Shown here: in pieces, positions 12,462 through 24,739 of the stretch
How the letters are laid out: every line of letters begins with the position of its first letter
Position numbering within the stretch: position 1 is the stretch's first letter
From: Oscheius dolichura
Taxonomy: Eukaryota; Nematoda; Chromadorea; Rhabditida; Rhabditidae
Direction of reading: 5' to 3'
Assembly (NCBI GenBank): GCA_932521035.1
Contig: OW051492.1
Span: 8,370,001 to 8,434,000 of the forward strand
Length of the DNA: 64,000 nucleotides
The notes under the pieces: model-generated
The model's input: the letters and a program-made list of their open reading frames with translations, nothing else
Databases searched by the model: none
What the model was told of the DNA's origin: nothing
Program-made: the position numbers and the translations under genes

Positions 12462-15400
12462 TTAATTCAAGACTTTGGGAGACTCGCGGAGACAGAGATT
12501 CAAGGGCTCATCCTCCTCGGACTGCTGATCTCCGCCGCCGCCACTTTTACTGGAGGCCGGAGAGAGGAGCGACAGGTTCACGGGCTTCTCCAGGAGGCTG
12601 GCAATGGATGGATGTCTCTCCCTGTAGGAAGAGGAGGACGAGGAGCGGGGGGTGGTGGACAGGCCCGGGGCTGTGAGGCCGCCGTTGTCTACGGTGATAC
12701 TCAACGGGGTCATGGGTCTCGAGGCACGGAAGAACTCATTGTGGCAGATACGGAGGGTACGGGCGTCGGTCAGCAGGGACGGGGCAGCGGAGATCGTCGC
12801 CGTGCCACCGACCTTGGCCAGGAGGAGCCAGAGCCTCTCGGCCAGGCGCATGGCCAACGGCTGGGAGGGCAGAGGCTGGACGACGGCCAGAGCACACACG
12901 ATGGCGGCACAGGTAGGCGGGAGGAGACGAATCCGACGAGAGAATTGGAGCAGAGATTGGGAGAAGAGAAGGGACGACGTGAGCCAGGCGGCCGTCTGCT
13001 GCGAGTTGGACCAGGCGACCAAGAGGGCGTCGAAGACCGTCGCTTTGAGGAGGAGAATCCTCTCGGTCTGGGGCAGGCACAGGAAGCCTGGCAGGGCATT
13101 AGCAAAGTCGATCACGGCCTGGAAGGGGGGATTGGTGGGGGAGCAGAGGAGGGAGACTACCTTGATTCCTAGAAGGTATGAGTGGAACTGGAGAGGACAG
13201 CGGCCAGGCACTGGTTGACTACACGTGTCCAACTGAAAAAATGTACAGTTTACTACTTATTTTGAGGGAAATATTGGAGGACAAGGCCGAAAAACGGGTG
13301 AAGCCCTTTCCCCCTGGTCTTCACCGTGTCCCGGGTGGAATTTCCCGGATTGTGCATTGACTACGATATTTAAAATGAGGAAAACTTACAGCAGACACAA
13401 GTTGCGAGAAGGCCTGTTGTATCCGCTCGGCTGCCTCGTTATCAATTTCGTATTGTACGGCAACGGCGTCTAGTTGGCTCTGTACCGTTGTTCTTTGCAT
13501 GTCTTCGACCATTTTGGCCTTTTCCCTCTTGGGCACACGTCCGAATCGAACAGCTATAAAAGAAGAGACATTAGACAGTCTATTCTCTCGGTTTGTAACA
13601 GTAGCCGAAGCGTTACACCCCTATTTTTATAGGGGAGAGAAAAAAGAACAGGACAACTAACCATCACGACTCATCCCGACGGCGATACACTTCTTCAGGC
13701 GGCAATATTGGCATCGGTTACGGTTATTTCTCACGATGAGGCATTCCTGGCTCCTGGAGCAGGGGCGATACTGGATCTTTTGTTGGATTGAACGGCGGAA
13801 GAAGCCCTGGAATGGAGCAGGTAATTAACCGGGGGGAGAGGAGTTCAACCGGGTTGCTGTAGGCAGGGCCACCCTCTCCCCTTTCCCCTGGCTTTCCCCG
13901 TTCCTAAGTGCCCCCTGTTGTCCCTTTCCCTCGTGGCCACGCATGCCCTGCCGGCCATTCCTTCTCTTTCTTTCTTTCTTTCTCTTCTTTTCTCCCCGGC
14001 CGGCCAGCCGGCGCTCGTTCGTCGTTCGCCGTGTCCCGCTGCCCTCCTCGGCGACCGGTTGTTGCCGCACAGCCCCGCATCTCTCTCTCCCTCTCACGGC
14101 CACCGGCCATTCAATTCTTTTTCCGTTTTCACCATCAAAAACGATCGCACAAGGTCAGTCGGGGGGACGGCGGCGAGGAGGAGGAGAGAAAGAGAGAGGG
14201 AGGGAGATCGGCGCGCGCCGCCACTATACCTCGTCCTCCCCTGTTTTCCTTTCTTCTCTCACTGGGACAAAATATGGGGTGGAGAGAGGGCCAAAAGGGC
14301 AACAACATCAACCCGGCGCAGACACAGAACAGTGGCTATTAATCAGGGGAGGATGGGGGAGAGTCAGACTATAATCTCCCTTTTTTCCCGCGCTTGGAAG
14401 GAGACTAAAGGGAACTCTAGCTGCTGAGATTGTACGGGTGCCGCGGTTTTTTGACCAGGAAATACTGGCGAAAACGATGGCTTACCTTGCATCCTTCGCA
14501 GGCAAAAACTCCGTAGTGGAACCCGGAAGCCTTGTCGGAGCAGACCTGGCAGAGGAGATTCGTCGCCGTCGGGCTGTCTTCAATGCCGCCTGAAATCTTC
14601 ATATAATTTTCTTTCTCTCTACTTTAGTCCTAGTTAAATAGGGGGCTCCTCTTCGAAAAGTAGGTTGCCCCCACCTGAAAAACTGGGAAGGGGGGATCCG
14701 ACCTCGACGAGCGAAAACCTTGGAGGCCCTGCTGGTCTCTTTTTGCCGGCCTACTTTCCACATGGCATTGACATTGAAAACGCGGGGCGCCGAAGCCGGA
14801 CAGGGATGGTTAATTTTCACTAGCTGGGGGGAAAACGAAATGACATGAGACGGGGAAGAGTCTCTTTTACATTTCCCCGGTTTCGATCCTCTGGGAGCAG
14901 TTCTTCCCAAATTGGACCAAATAGAACGAGATCTTTTGCAACAATTGGTCTCTCCGGTTCCTGTTGTTTCTTTTTCCGCCCTTTATGATCAAAACTGACA
15001 AAAGGGCAAGTTGGAAATGGGCGAAAATAAAGAAAAAGGAGAGAGAAAGAAGCGGAAGTAGGTCAAACGGGGGCTCTGATGGACGGCTGTAGGACGAGAG
15101 TTCCTAGTTCGTTACAGTAATCCAGACTCGAGACTTTATTTCTCCGGGTTCGTTGCAGGACCTGGTGGCTATTTTTACAGTAATCCTGAGCTAAATTAGA
15201 GTTCTACAGGGAAAAGTTTCGAAGAACCGGGGGAGAGGCCCCTAAAATCAACTATAGAGCCCCTGATCCTCCTTGGCCCCGTTTTCTCTCTTTCTACCGT
15301 AATCCGAGTGGAAAATATAGTCTTTACTTTCTTTTGGAACTTCCTTCAGCTGCTCGGAGAATTCTACTCGGCTTCCCGGATCATTTTGGTCCAATTGGTA

Positions 15401-17627
15401 CAGTTCAATTTCTCCCTCCACCGGCTCCGACTCGTCCCCCTGCCCCCCTCCCCCTGTTGTTTACAACCAATTAGTTGCGAGTAGGAAAATCGGACACATA
15501 CGGCCGGGAGAGGGGGAGAGAGTGGGGGAGAAAGAAGAGAGAAGAGTCTGACCTTGACCGCCAAAAATCAGACCCCCGAATTTCGCTCGCCCGGGCCGAC
15601 CCGACTGACTCAGGGACGAGGGCAGCTGGTCGCCGCCGTCGCGCGGGAAAAGAGACCCCCGAGAGAAAGCTTAGAAATTCGACCAAGTTGGCCCCGGTCT
15701 CTCCCTCGAAAACAAGCGAAGGTCACCTTCTCTGGGCGGGAGGGAAGAACACTTTTGAATTGGCCCGGCTCTCTCTTTCGGGCCACGGGGGAGAGGGGGA
15801 AGACGGTCAAAGTGATGTCATCCGCCGCCTGGAGGGGGTCAGAACAACACGAATTCTGTCTATCTTTGAATCTGCCGGGCGGACTACTTTCCAAGGAGAC
15901 CGGGGGACAGATGGTCGAGGAGGGCAGGGTGGGGGTAAACAAGCATCAAAATTCAGAGGGACCACCAGCTGGGAAAAGAAGATGACAGACTGACCCCGGC
16001 AGAAAGGGGGCACCACCATATTTTGATCGGGATTGACAACTAAGACGGGTAGGTCGATTTCGGGGAATAATGTGGATTTGGCAGGAGGTCTGTGGTGCAA
16101 GAGGGGAACAACGAGTGAACTGTGGCTCTTCCGGTTGTGGAACTGTCTAACTGTGGTGGCTTCAGCGTCATTTTAAAGGGGGTTTTCCGTTTGGAAACTA
16201 TTTTCTCCATACAAATCTTGTGAAATCTGCCCTCTCTCCCTCCTGGTATAGTAGTCACATGGGTTAAAATTCAAAAGAGAGAGGGAGACAGAAGGTGTGT
16301 TGTGTTTATTTTTGGCGTCTATCCAAATCTTGACCTTGGTTACGGTCTCTCTCCCTCTCAACGTGATGAAATTAAAGGGGAAGAGAGTGGAATTGGGACA
16401 ACGGAAACTGACCAAAACAGAAAAGCTGTGAGAGAGATATTGTAAACAGAAAACAATAGAAGAAGAAGACGGTGGGCAAGGTCAGGGATGGGGACAGAGA
16501 ACAGCAGGTCGGAAAGAGAAGCAAGTAACACAGATATTACTATGAATTGTAACTCTTATTCATGAAAAAAGATGATAGAATTCAAAAAAATTGGAACGTC
16601 AGAAGAAAAGGAGCTATTTTCAGCTGGGAAATCATTTTTCCGAGGAGAAGAAGGAACAGGTGAGCCGCGCGCTTGCACCCGTAGGATCTTGGCAGAGATT
16701 TTACGGGTGCGGGCGCACGGAATTTCCTCGATTTTTTCTGTCAAACAGAAACTTTTCTATCATTTTAGACTGCGCAACACACGTTCTACGCAGTGAAATT
16801 TTAACCTTCATCAAATAATCGTAAAAAACTTCCCGAAAAGAAAGTTTCATCCCATTTTCTCCGGTCTTTCTTTTATCAATTTGCCGGCTTATTCCCAAAG
16901 AGTTCCCCCTCGAGAAAAAGGCGAGAATTCTCTTCCTTGCCCCTTATCAGCCGAGTGTGCCAACCTGTGAGCGCATTTCCCCTCTTATCCATGTAAAAAT
17001 TCGGTTACTGGGACTGTGTGCAGAGAAAAGGAAACACTGGGGGAAAGGAAAAGAAGGGAACGAGATAAAAACTCACTCTTATCGAGACTGGAACAATTGC
17101 TCTCACTTAGAGCATCTTCCCCGGGAGTGGAGAGGACGAGGGTGTGGATGGCCGAGAGGAAGAAGGAATCGCCGGCCGGGACGATGGGACGGAAGGCACT
17201 GGCGGCTGCTCCCAGCTGGAGGGGACTGCTGTTGTTCTCGAGACTCGAGGCCGGCGACGGCATTCCAAAGAACATCGTCGTGGCGGGAGCCGGCGGGGTG
17301 AAGGCTCCCGGCGAGGAGGGCAGAGGCTTCCCGGAGGAGGAGGAGGAGGACGAGGCTGTGGGCACCATTGAAGCGGCTGGTGCGATTGCTGCCATCGCTC
17401 TCCGATCGCTGAAGGTCGGACCCGCCCCTCCTCGCCCCGCTCTCTCTTCTCTGTGCCCCAGCCCCCTCTCCCCTTATTCACACGTAAAACAACTACTGGT
17501 AGCCGGGGAGAGAGGGGGTTACAAGGTCACTGTTGCTGTTCACTGGGGTCACTGGAGGTGGTCCTGTCCGGAAGAGAGAGAGCAGGTTCAGGCGGCAGAG
17601 AGGAGACGCCGCGGTGTCACAGGCCAT
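12462..17627 (-). CDS. E75/Rev-erb (NR1D) nuclear hormone receptor
   Basis: Nuclear transcription factor of 548 aa, probably an nhr-85/sex-1 relative. Exons in transcript order: 17627-17497, 17408-17077, 14589-14486, 13806-13662, 13553-13390, 13232-12462; every junction is in phase. Residues 1-155 form a Ser/Ala/Pro-rich A/B region. The DNA-binding domain starts at [14 protein letters not shown] (168 on) with P-box CEGCKG, and its second finger holds [20 protein letters not shown], followed by the NR1D/E75 extension [20 protein letters not shown]. The ligand-binding domain (about 275-480) keeps the signature [11 protein letters not shown] and [13 protein letters not shown] but is otherwise divergent. 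The acidic C-terminus contains EDEPLNLCL. The start is supported by a TTTTCAG acceptor three bases upstream. The family usually acts in molting and developmental timing; that role is inferred. The 2.5-kb intron between the A/B and DNA-binding exons holds repeats. Confidence 0.9.
14421..14441. repeat. Solo hairpin-family arm
   Basis: CTGCTGAGATTGTACGGGTG matches the right arm of the hairpin family, with no partner arm nearby. It lies in the nuclear-receptor intron just upstream of the exon for the second zinc finger. Confidence 0.55.
16675..16710. repeat. Collapsed hairpin element (36 bp)
   Basis: The left arm GCACCCGTAGGATCTTGGCA runs directly into the right arm AGATTTTACGGGTGC, so the internal spacer is missing. 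Flanks CCGCGCGCTT and GGGCGCACGG are partly complementary, as in the full copies. It lies in the first part of the nuclear-receptor gene, between the A/B and DNA-binding exons. Confidence 0.65.
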
Positions 17628-17794
17628 CTTCTGAAAATATCGAAATTAAACAAACATTTTCTAAAGGGAAAGAGTCCTTTAATTCTTCCCAGGCCATTAA
17701 AATTTCCTGCAACGGTCATTTGATCCTCAGCCTGCCAGGTGGCCGGTTCCAAAACCGCACGTGTTCCAGAAAAGAGCTGGTTCCGCGCGCGCCT

Positions 17795-17880
17795 GTACCC
17801 GTACAGTCTCGGCAGCTAACCGTCTTTATTCTCCGGGAGAATTTGTTCAGGGATTCTAGCTGCCAAGATTCTACGGGTGC
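17795..17880. repeat. Hairpin element, 86 bp
   Basis: Left arm GTACCCGTACAGTCTCGGCA and right arm TGCCAAGATTCTACGGGTGC. Outside the arms, GGTTCCGCGC pairs with the complement of GTCGCGGACC, lengthening the stem. It lies about 170 bases upstream of the nuclear-receptor start. Confidence 0.75.
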
Positions 17881-19346
17881 TGAGTCGCGGACCTTCCACG
17901 ACTACAAGTCGACCCTGCTCCTCCCAGAAGGAGATCAGCTCACTTTTTGAGAGCTAACAATGCCAGGAGCATTGCTTCCGTGCTAGTTACGTGTCCTCTA
18001 TATTTTGTGTAGAACACGGTCACCCGGCTACATTCCGGCACATTGTGGCTGTGACCCGGGTCCATGGCTACGAAATGGCTCATTAGGAAAGATCAGACCC
18101 ATAAAGTTCCAGATCACAAAAGGGAAAGGTAGGGTTCTTGGGAAGTTCTCTAGAACATAGATTGCCTGATTACGATAGGGAGAAGAGCACTAGGACGAGG
18201 GAAAGGTCGCTTCTTCCCCTTTCGCTGCTTGTCCTCTCCATTTCTTCTGATCGAGGTCACTGATCTAGCCGTGGTCACAAACAGCTAGGGAGACTTTTTA
18301 GGCTATCAGGGAGCCTTTGGGTCCTACAAGAGCTCGTCGGACCTGCCTGCCTTCCTGGATACCGTAACCTTCCTTTCAGTACTTCTGGGGGCAATTTCGT
18401 ATGGTTACTGTACTTCTATACCAAATAATCTTACAGTATCCGCCCTAGGGTCCCGCCTGGAACTTCCTTGAGCCAAAAGGGGAAGGAAAAGGCGCGATGT
18501 ACCCGGAACCACGACCATTCGACTGATCTCCCCTTCCCGAAGCGTCTCCCCCCATGATATCACCGTAAAGAAATGGAATCGTGATCGTCTTCTCGTCTAA
18601 CTTGAGATCTTTTCTCCTTTTTCTTTCTTTCTTTCCATTTTTCGAATCGCGCCCACCTCCTCTCCGAATGACGTTGTTTGCCTGCCCGGCTGGGGGTAGC
18701 TAAAGTAGGTCACAAAATATGTTGTTGAGTTGAAACTTTTCTCTCGCGCGGGCAGGGGAAGGGAGGCCACAACTGTTTACGAGAGAGAAACGGGTCAGTT
18801 TTTTTGGGAAAAGAAAAAAGGGTTCGGGAAGTAATGTCGCACCTTGGTTCTTTTTGCATTTTTTATCTATTTCACGGGGCTAAACACCCCCTCCCTAGTT
18901 GGGGCTCCTCGTCGACATGCCGCAGGCACTATTAGCTTGGAATTTACATCTCTAGAAACTATTGAGTATTATAGGGAGAATCAAAGGAAACAATGCGGCC
19001 ATGGGGTCGCACGCCGTTTTCTCCCGGCCCAACCGCTTCCTGGATCCTTTGTGAGCTCTCTACAGTATGCCAGGAATCAACCAAAGATTATTTCTCATCT
19101 CCAGACCTTGATAAACGCCTCCTATGTCAATTTTCCCGAGAGAAACTGAGGCAGCCTCTTCCAGGCCGTCTACAGTACCTCTTCTCCCTGCTGTGTCTGT
19201 TTTCTTCAACTTCTTCCAGGTGAAAGTCCTATCCGCGTTCCAGATCAGGATGTTGGATCTCATTTCGACGTCACTTTTTCCTATCTTACTGTAAAAGCCG
19301 CCCAACAGTGAATTTCCCCTTTTCTCGAGGTGACGGTTCCGTGCTG

Positions 19347-19436
19347 CCACTTCCGTAAAATCTCGGCAGTGGGTATTTCACTTATTTTCATGCCGCGCCA
19401 TTCTAGCGCCTCCAGATGCCGAGACTCTCGGGATGC
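19347..19436. repeat. Degenerate hairpin element
   Basis: The left arm CCACTTCCGTAAAATCTCGG and right arm ATGCCGAGACTCTCGGGATG are recognisable but mismatched. It lies just downstream of the transporter gene's stop. Confidence 0.55.
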
Positions 19437-19522
19437 GCGGCCCACCGATTTCTGCCCCAGCTGGCTGTTATTGTTTCCAGTACGGTTGGCCTAATTTATA
19501 CCACCTGACCTTGCCATGTTCT

Positions 19523-22455
19523 TCATTTTCTCTTCACCAAATAGCCCGACTCACCCGGCAGGTCGTCGTCGTCATCCTCCCCGGTCAGAAGTGACTCCTG
19601 GTCATGCCCCTCGGGCAGTTGGCTTCCCCCAGTGATGCGGGTGGTCGATGGGGCCTGGTCCACTAGAGCTGCTCCAATAAAGGACAGTGTGATGGGAATG
19701 GCTGCCAGTAGCTGGAGAGACGAGGGAGGACTGTTTCGGAAGAGGGAATCAGCCAGGAAGGAAAACGGAATGGACAGGGTCAGCGAGAGCGACGCCGACA
19801 CGGAATCCGTCATCCCCGCTGCCATTAGCCACAAGTAGTCAGCTAGAAGAGTTCCTAAAAGTTAAAATTTTATATAAAAATTAAATAAAAATACCAAAAA
19901 CAGCAGAAAGCATAATCGAGCCGATCTGGATGGCATTTGGCAGCGGATGAAGGTATTCATAGCCGGTAGCATCCAAGATTATAATCAGTGGCGAGCCAAC
20001 AAACACTCCCAGAAGGCCAACTGATCCTAAAAACATAAAAATAAAGTATACGGTAAACTCTGTCTCGGTTTTTTAAATGACCCAGTTTGCCAGCGAGACC
20101 ATGACAATCAAGGCTATCCCCAGTTGGTCATAAGTGAGGGATGGGACGGGGGAGACCTTGAACGGAACAGCTCCGCCAGCCGGACTTGACCCCTCTATTG
20201 AAAATTGAGCAAATGGGGCTGGTGGATAATTAGAGAAGGGATAAAAAACGGACGGCAGAGGGGGGCAGCCTTTTATGAATAAGAAATACTATAAAGATAA
20301 GTTCTATCATTAGAAAGGGCTAAAAACGGAATAATTCGTAATTATTGCCTCGATCGAGCAAAAATATCCCGTGTAATCTTGCGTCCTTTTTAAAACAAAT
20401 GGCCTCGAATTTGTTCCTTCTGTTCTTCTTTTCTTTCCTCCTTTGTGTCCACTTTTGTTGCCTTCCTCTTGTCTATTTTGTAACACACTGCCCAACAATT
20501 CGTTATCTTTCCCCTGGTCTCCAAGCGTGTTACAGTTTCTAACAGTTTTCGCGTACCGAAAATGGAGACCACTCTCTTCAAGGTTATACTGTTCCTTCTT
20601 ATCATTTTGTATCTTTTCTATTTCGAAAACCTTTCATGTTTTGCAAAGATGCCTCTCGTTCTTCTCAAATTTATGACTTCTTTTTCAACTAAATCAAAGC
20701 AGACGAAGAGAAAAGAGACTGCAAAATTTTGGCGCCAAAATAATGCCGAACGGCGACCTAGCGGCGCGTAACTGCCATTGTATGGACCGTGAGGTTGAGG
20801 TGATGGCACTGAAAACGACCGGTCTTTTGCCGGGTGACCACGGGAAGCGAAAGTGGCAGCAGCAGGGCGCGAAAGAATGGCGGAAAAAATAGCAGCTGGC
20901 CGATGGAATGGGGTGGGGGAGCTGACTGATTGACTCTGTTTGGCTCAATGCCAAAAATTACAAGAATGAGACCTTGATTTTTGATGTGGTAATATGATTG
21001 AAACCTACCAAACATAAGGTTCATGTCAATTTCGCCATATTTGTCCATAAAACGTGAATATATAACGAGATAGATAGCATAAGATACTGCTGAGATCTGA
21101 AAAATGGTAATATACAGTCTATATTTAGGTTAGTTTCAACAGATTTTTAGCAATTTGTGATCTTCCATAATTTCTTCATTATCTTGTTTCTTTGTTTTTT
21201 ATGATATTCTCTGTGTTTTACTAAAAAAATACAAACCTGAGCCAGAATCGCACCCATAATTTTTGTTGAAAATTGTGATATGACTAATACACCCGCAAGA
21301 TTCATTACAACCAATATAGCCTAAAATATTTGTTAGAGGTAATTAATAGTACGAAATTACTTTGACTAGAGTAAACTTTGATTTTTTGGAAGGTAAACAG
21401 GTAGAGAAGAGAAGGACAAAAAGTGAAGATGAAGAGGATACGAGATTTAGAGAAGAGACCGACGTAAAGAGAAGAGCTGCTTGATATGTAAAAGAACAGC
21501 ATAACCACTGAAACGAGCATTTGCTCGAATAAAACTGATTACCATGGGAGCGAAGAAAAATATCGCATATTTTATCCTTGGAGAACAGGATAAATAATCT
21601 GTACACATGAGGATTTCATTGTAGGGGAGACGAGCTCTTTGAGCATCCTCTGCCTCGCTGCTGGGAAGGCGACGAATCTAAACGAGTCACTTTTATAGCC
21701 ATATTACAGGTATGCAATGTTAGCGTAACAGAATTATGCGAAAGGGATACGGTATAATTAGACATTGCATACTCTAATTAGTAATAATTGGCCACATTAA
21801 TTTTCCATTTTGGTTATAGTTCTTTGTAATAGTAGTTTTACCTCTCTATGACCTGAAAATCGTATTCTCCTAACAGGTTCTTCCGGCTCATTTTCACTTT
21901 CAGACAATGATGATACCGTCTCGAAGCCTTCAACCTCCTGAAATCAATTAAATTGTGTTAATTACTCTCCAAAAAGGGTGTTAGTCAAGCAAAACGGTGC
22001 AGGACAAGACACGATGAGTGAGTAGACATAAAACGACCCACCAAGCCGTCAACGGAGACGACCTCGTCCATCTCGAGGAATTCGTCGTTTTCCTCTAACT
22101 TTTTGTATTTGTGCGGCTAAAAAATGAGACGGTGTTAAATGTTTTCTTTAGAAAGACATGGACAGTGAAGAAAAGTCAAACTTTGAAGAAAAATAAACGA
22201 AAAAACAAACCTCAGAAGAAGAACATAATAACCAACGAAGAAAATATACACATAGAAGGCACGTTTTTATATAAACTGTGAAGAAAGGACGACGGAATTC
22301 TTCATCTATGAAAATAAACTGAAAATATTGTTGACAATCAATAAAAATCTCAAACTTACACTCGTAAGCTCAGAGGAAAGTACCCAAAGAATATTTACAA
22401 CTACTAATAAAATCATTCCTATATATCTTCTGTCATTACTCCCAAGCGAGGGCAT
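19523..22455 (-). CDS. SLC35F5-like membrane transporter
   Basis: Multi-pass drug/metabolite-transporter superfamily protein, 430 aa (human SLC35F5 is somewhat longer). Exons in transcript order: 22455-22360, 22318-22211, 22116-22042, 21937-21842, 21677-21543, 21507-21361, 21320-21237, 21096-21009, 20026-19895, 19854-19523, all in phase. Family landmarks: the first helix with ILWVLSSELTS, an acidic cytosolic loop ending REIRRLPSSEAED, YQAALLFTSVSSLNLVSSSS, YAIYLVIYSR, and the final pair LADYLWLMAAGMTDSVSASL with SLTLSIPFSFLADSLFR. The acidic tail is GEDDDDDLPGESGY. SLC35F members are orphan transporters, so the substrate is unknown. The start ATG sits seven bases after a TTTTCAG acceptor. The 5' exons are AT-rich and the last exon GC-rich. 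Confidence 0.88.
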
Positions 22456-22462
22456 CCTTCCC

Positions 22463-23069
22463 TGAAAATATACAATACAAATAAGAAAAACACAAGCATT
22501 TGGAGAAGAAAATACGAGCAAATGAACAGAATGTGTTTGTTATTTCTTGTCAGTCAAATATGGTTGAAAGAAGCGTTCTTCTACACGTTTATCTCAAACA
22601 AGCCAAACTGTAGCACAAAACACACAAAGAGAAACGTATGTTGAGCAAACAATAGAGTTTCGAAAAGGTGTTTGGTTCTCAAAATTTAATCTTCCCGTTC
22701 CTACTTTGCGAATTGAACTGGAACCAATTAGCGTTGCGGTTCTATGTCAACTTATCTGCCGTATCCGAAACGAATCTCAATCAATTGATTTATGAAAATA
22801 ATGCAATTGTATGATAATGCTGTTCATAGGACGGCTAATGAGTAAATTGCAGTGACTCGCTGGCGACAACTCGTCGAGTAATGAGTGCGGCTAATTGGCA
22901 TAGTGGAACTGGAGGTCTCGGAACTGGTTCTTTGGAGTTAGAGCCAGGATAACGTTTGTGAAAGACGAGTTACTCCTAGTTTATCATTTCAACTTTACTA
23001 ATCGACTGCTAAAGTCCTCGATAACCAACAAAATATTCTAAATACGGCAAAATAAAGATACAATTCGAT
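22463..23069. other. AT-rich spacer
   Basis: No coding or repeat structure recognised. It would contain the upstream region of the SLC35F5-like gene and the 3' end of the small minus-strand gene that follows. Confidence 0.5.
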
Positions 23070-23545
23070 TCAGAACGACGTTTTTACTGATTTATAGACG
23101 ACACCAAGCATATCCCTGGCTTGTTCCTATGAAATAGGAGAAAGAAATCATTGAAAATGCGAGAGAAGTGGTTGCAGTGAGCTCAGAATATGGAAAGATC
23201 GGCATGCCAATATTGGAATCACGTGATTTTCCCACGGAATTCTCTCCAGAGAAATGGAAGGCGATGTCATTGAGAGATTGCACATAGCAGAGAATAAACA
23301 AGAAGTAAAAGCTTCGTTCAACTCCATATTGTTCTGTCACTGGATGAAAGAGAGGTTGAGAGCTTTTCATTGGATTGCTACGTGGAGGAAATGCCGTCAG
23401 TGCGCGGTTTTCATCCGTCATCGCGAGGAGACCGATCATATAAGTGTGAAGTATGACTCAGTCACACCTTGACATTTCTCTTTTTCTTTGTAACTTTCTT
23501 GGAAGCGAAGCGTTTAGTGAATATAGCTGCTTTTCTGCTCGCCAT
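23070..23545 (-). CDS. Possible 44-residue basic protein
   Basis: Two exons (23545-23468 and 23126-23070) join in phase across a 341-base intron with a GTGTGA donor and a TTTCATAG acceptor. The first exon starts MASRKAAIFTKRF and is very rich in Lys/Arg; the second starts EQARDMLGVVYKSV and then stops. I do not recognise the family. Other exons inside the intron cannot be excluded, because one of its frames is open for about 115 codons. The small size keeps confidence modest. Confidence 0.42.
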
Positions 23546-23722
23546 CTTGTAGGCACTCTATCGATCGCATTTCTACACTAGCGCATAGATTTACCCCTTT
23601 TTGTCATTATTAGCTGCTGCAACATTATACAAACTGAAAAAAAGGAAACGAAACATTGAAACTGTTCGATTCGATCTCTTCACGTTTCAAATTCAAAGAG
23701 CGCAAATTTTACCGCCACAAAC

Positions 23723-24437
23723 GGGGCAGTAAAGGTTTGCACCAAAAACAAAATGCGCGTGTAAGGATTTGCGAAAAAAGGTTTGCAAATCAAGGGTTTG
23801 CAAATCAAGGGTTTGCAACAAATGTTTCTGCAATAACGTACTCTTTTTTTTGCATTTTACCGTTTCCGTTTTTCACTTGTGATCCACCAATTCATAGTGT
23901 TTTCAGTATTTTTGTATGTTTTTTCTCTATTTTTCCAGGTGGTTAGACACTCTAACATCATAACAAATAGTCTTGAAAGCTTTTGAAATGCAAAAATTGC
24001 GAAAAAAGAAAATCCATCTATGGATATATTTCGGCTTCGATGAATTTCTTTTGATTCTTATATTGCTTTTGCTTCTAAATATTTTATGATGATACACTAG
24101 CATGTTAGTAATATTTTATAACGATTACAGAAAGAAAATTGGGAAAAAATGAGCCAAATTAGCATATTGCAAGCCGCTTGCGAATTTGATCAATATTTTA
24201 TTTGTAATTCTTGCTGTATTGCTCTCTCTCGTTGTTTTATCTTTTCTATTTTGCTTTCTATTATTTCTAATTGATAATGCTTTATTTTCAGATGTGCAGA
24301 AAGAAAAAGAAGAAGCGGATTTAGTGATTGCAGAAAAATTTGTTGCAAACCCTTTTTTGCAAAGCCTTTTCGCGCAAATTGTGACGCGCGCAAACTCTGA
24401 ATTTGCAAAACCTCCGTCGGCAAACCTTTACTGCCCC
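23723..24437. repeat. 715-bp fold-back element with about 120-bp arms
   Basis: The left arm begins GGGGCAGTAAAGGTTTGC, and its reverse complement closes the element at 24420-24437. The arms hold direct repeats of the unit GGGTTTGCAAATCAA and pair over about 120 bases. The AT-rich interior has no transposase-like frame. It ends about 300 bases upstream of the hnRNP M-like gene. Confidence 0.75.
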
Positions 24438-24739
24438 AGCCACGAAAGATATTTCCTGCTCCTCTTCTTCTATTTTTCTCATTTTGTAATATCCTTCTAT
24501 CATTGCTGCTTGTCTTTTTTATGCTTTGTGCATATATTATATTACAGTAAAACAGTCGTAAAACCATGCATACGACATACCGAATGTAAGATTGGTCTCA
24601 CGACGAAATTACGCGCTGGCGACAAACAACGCCGAAACCATTCCCCCCTCGGTATTTTTGCAAACATCAATTCTTCACTCTATTTATCGTTTCTATTGTT
24701 ACATTATTTATTTCACTAATAATACGATTTACAGAAGAA

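Larger units (their letters stand above)
17628..19522. other. Spacer between nuclear receptor and transporter
   Basis: No gene is recognised. It contains two hairpin-family elements (17795-17880 and about 19347-19436). Regulatory sequence for the divergently placed nuclear-receptor start would lie at its left end. Short open frames here lack splice-consistent extensions. Confidence 0.5.

Noticed and set aside
12612-13218. Long plus-strand frames opposite the nuclear-receptor exon
   Set aside because: Antisense shadows of a GC-rich ligand-binding-domain exon that is clearly coding on the minus strand.
13908-14427. Three overlapping plus-strand frames of about 145-170 codons
   Set aside because: They lie in a nuclear-receptor intron with CTTT/CTCT runs; composition explains the lack of stops and all three frames look alike.
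20027-21008. Possible extra exon in the SLC35F5-like intron (LTYDQLGIALIVMVSLANW near 20070-20140, minus strand)
   Set aside because: The flanking exons already join in phase to give continuous family sequence, so an inserted helix is not needed.
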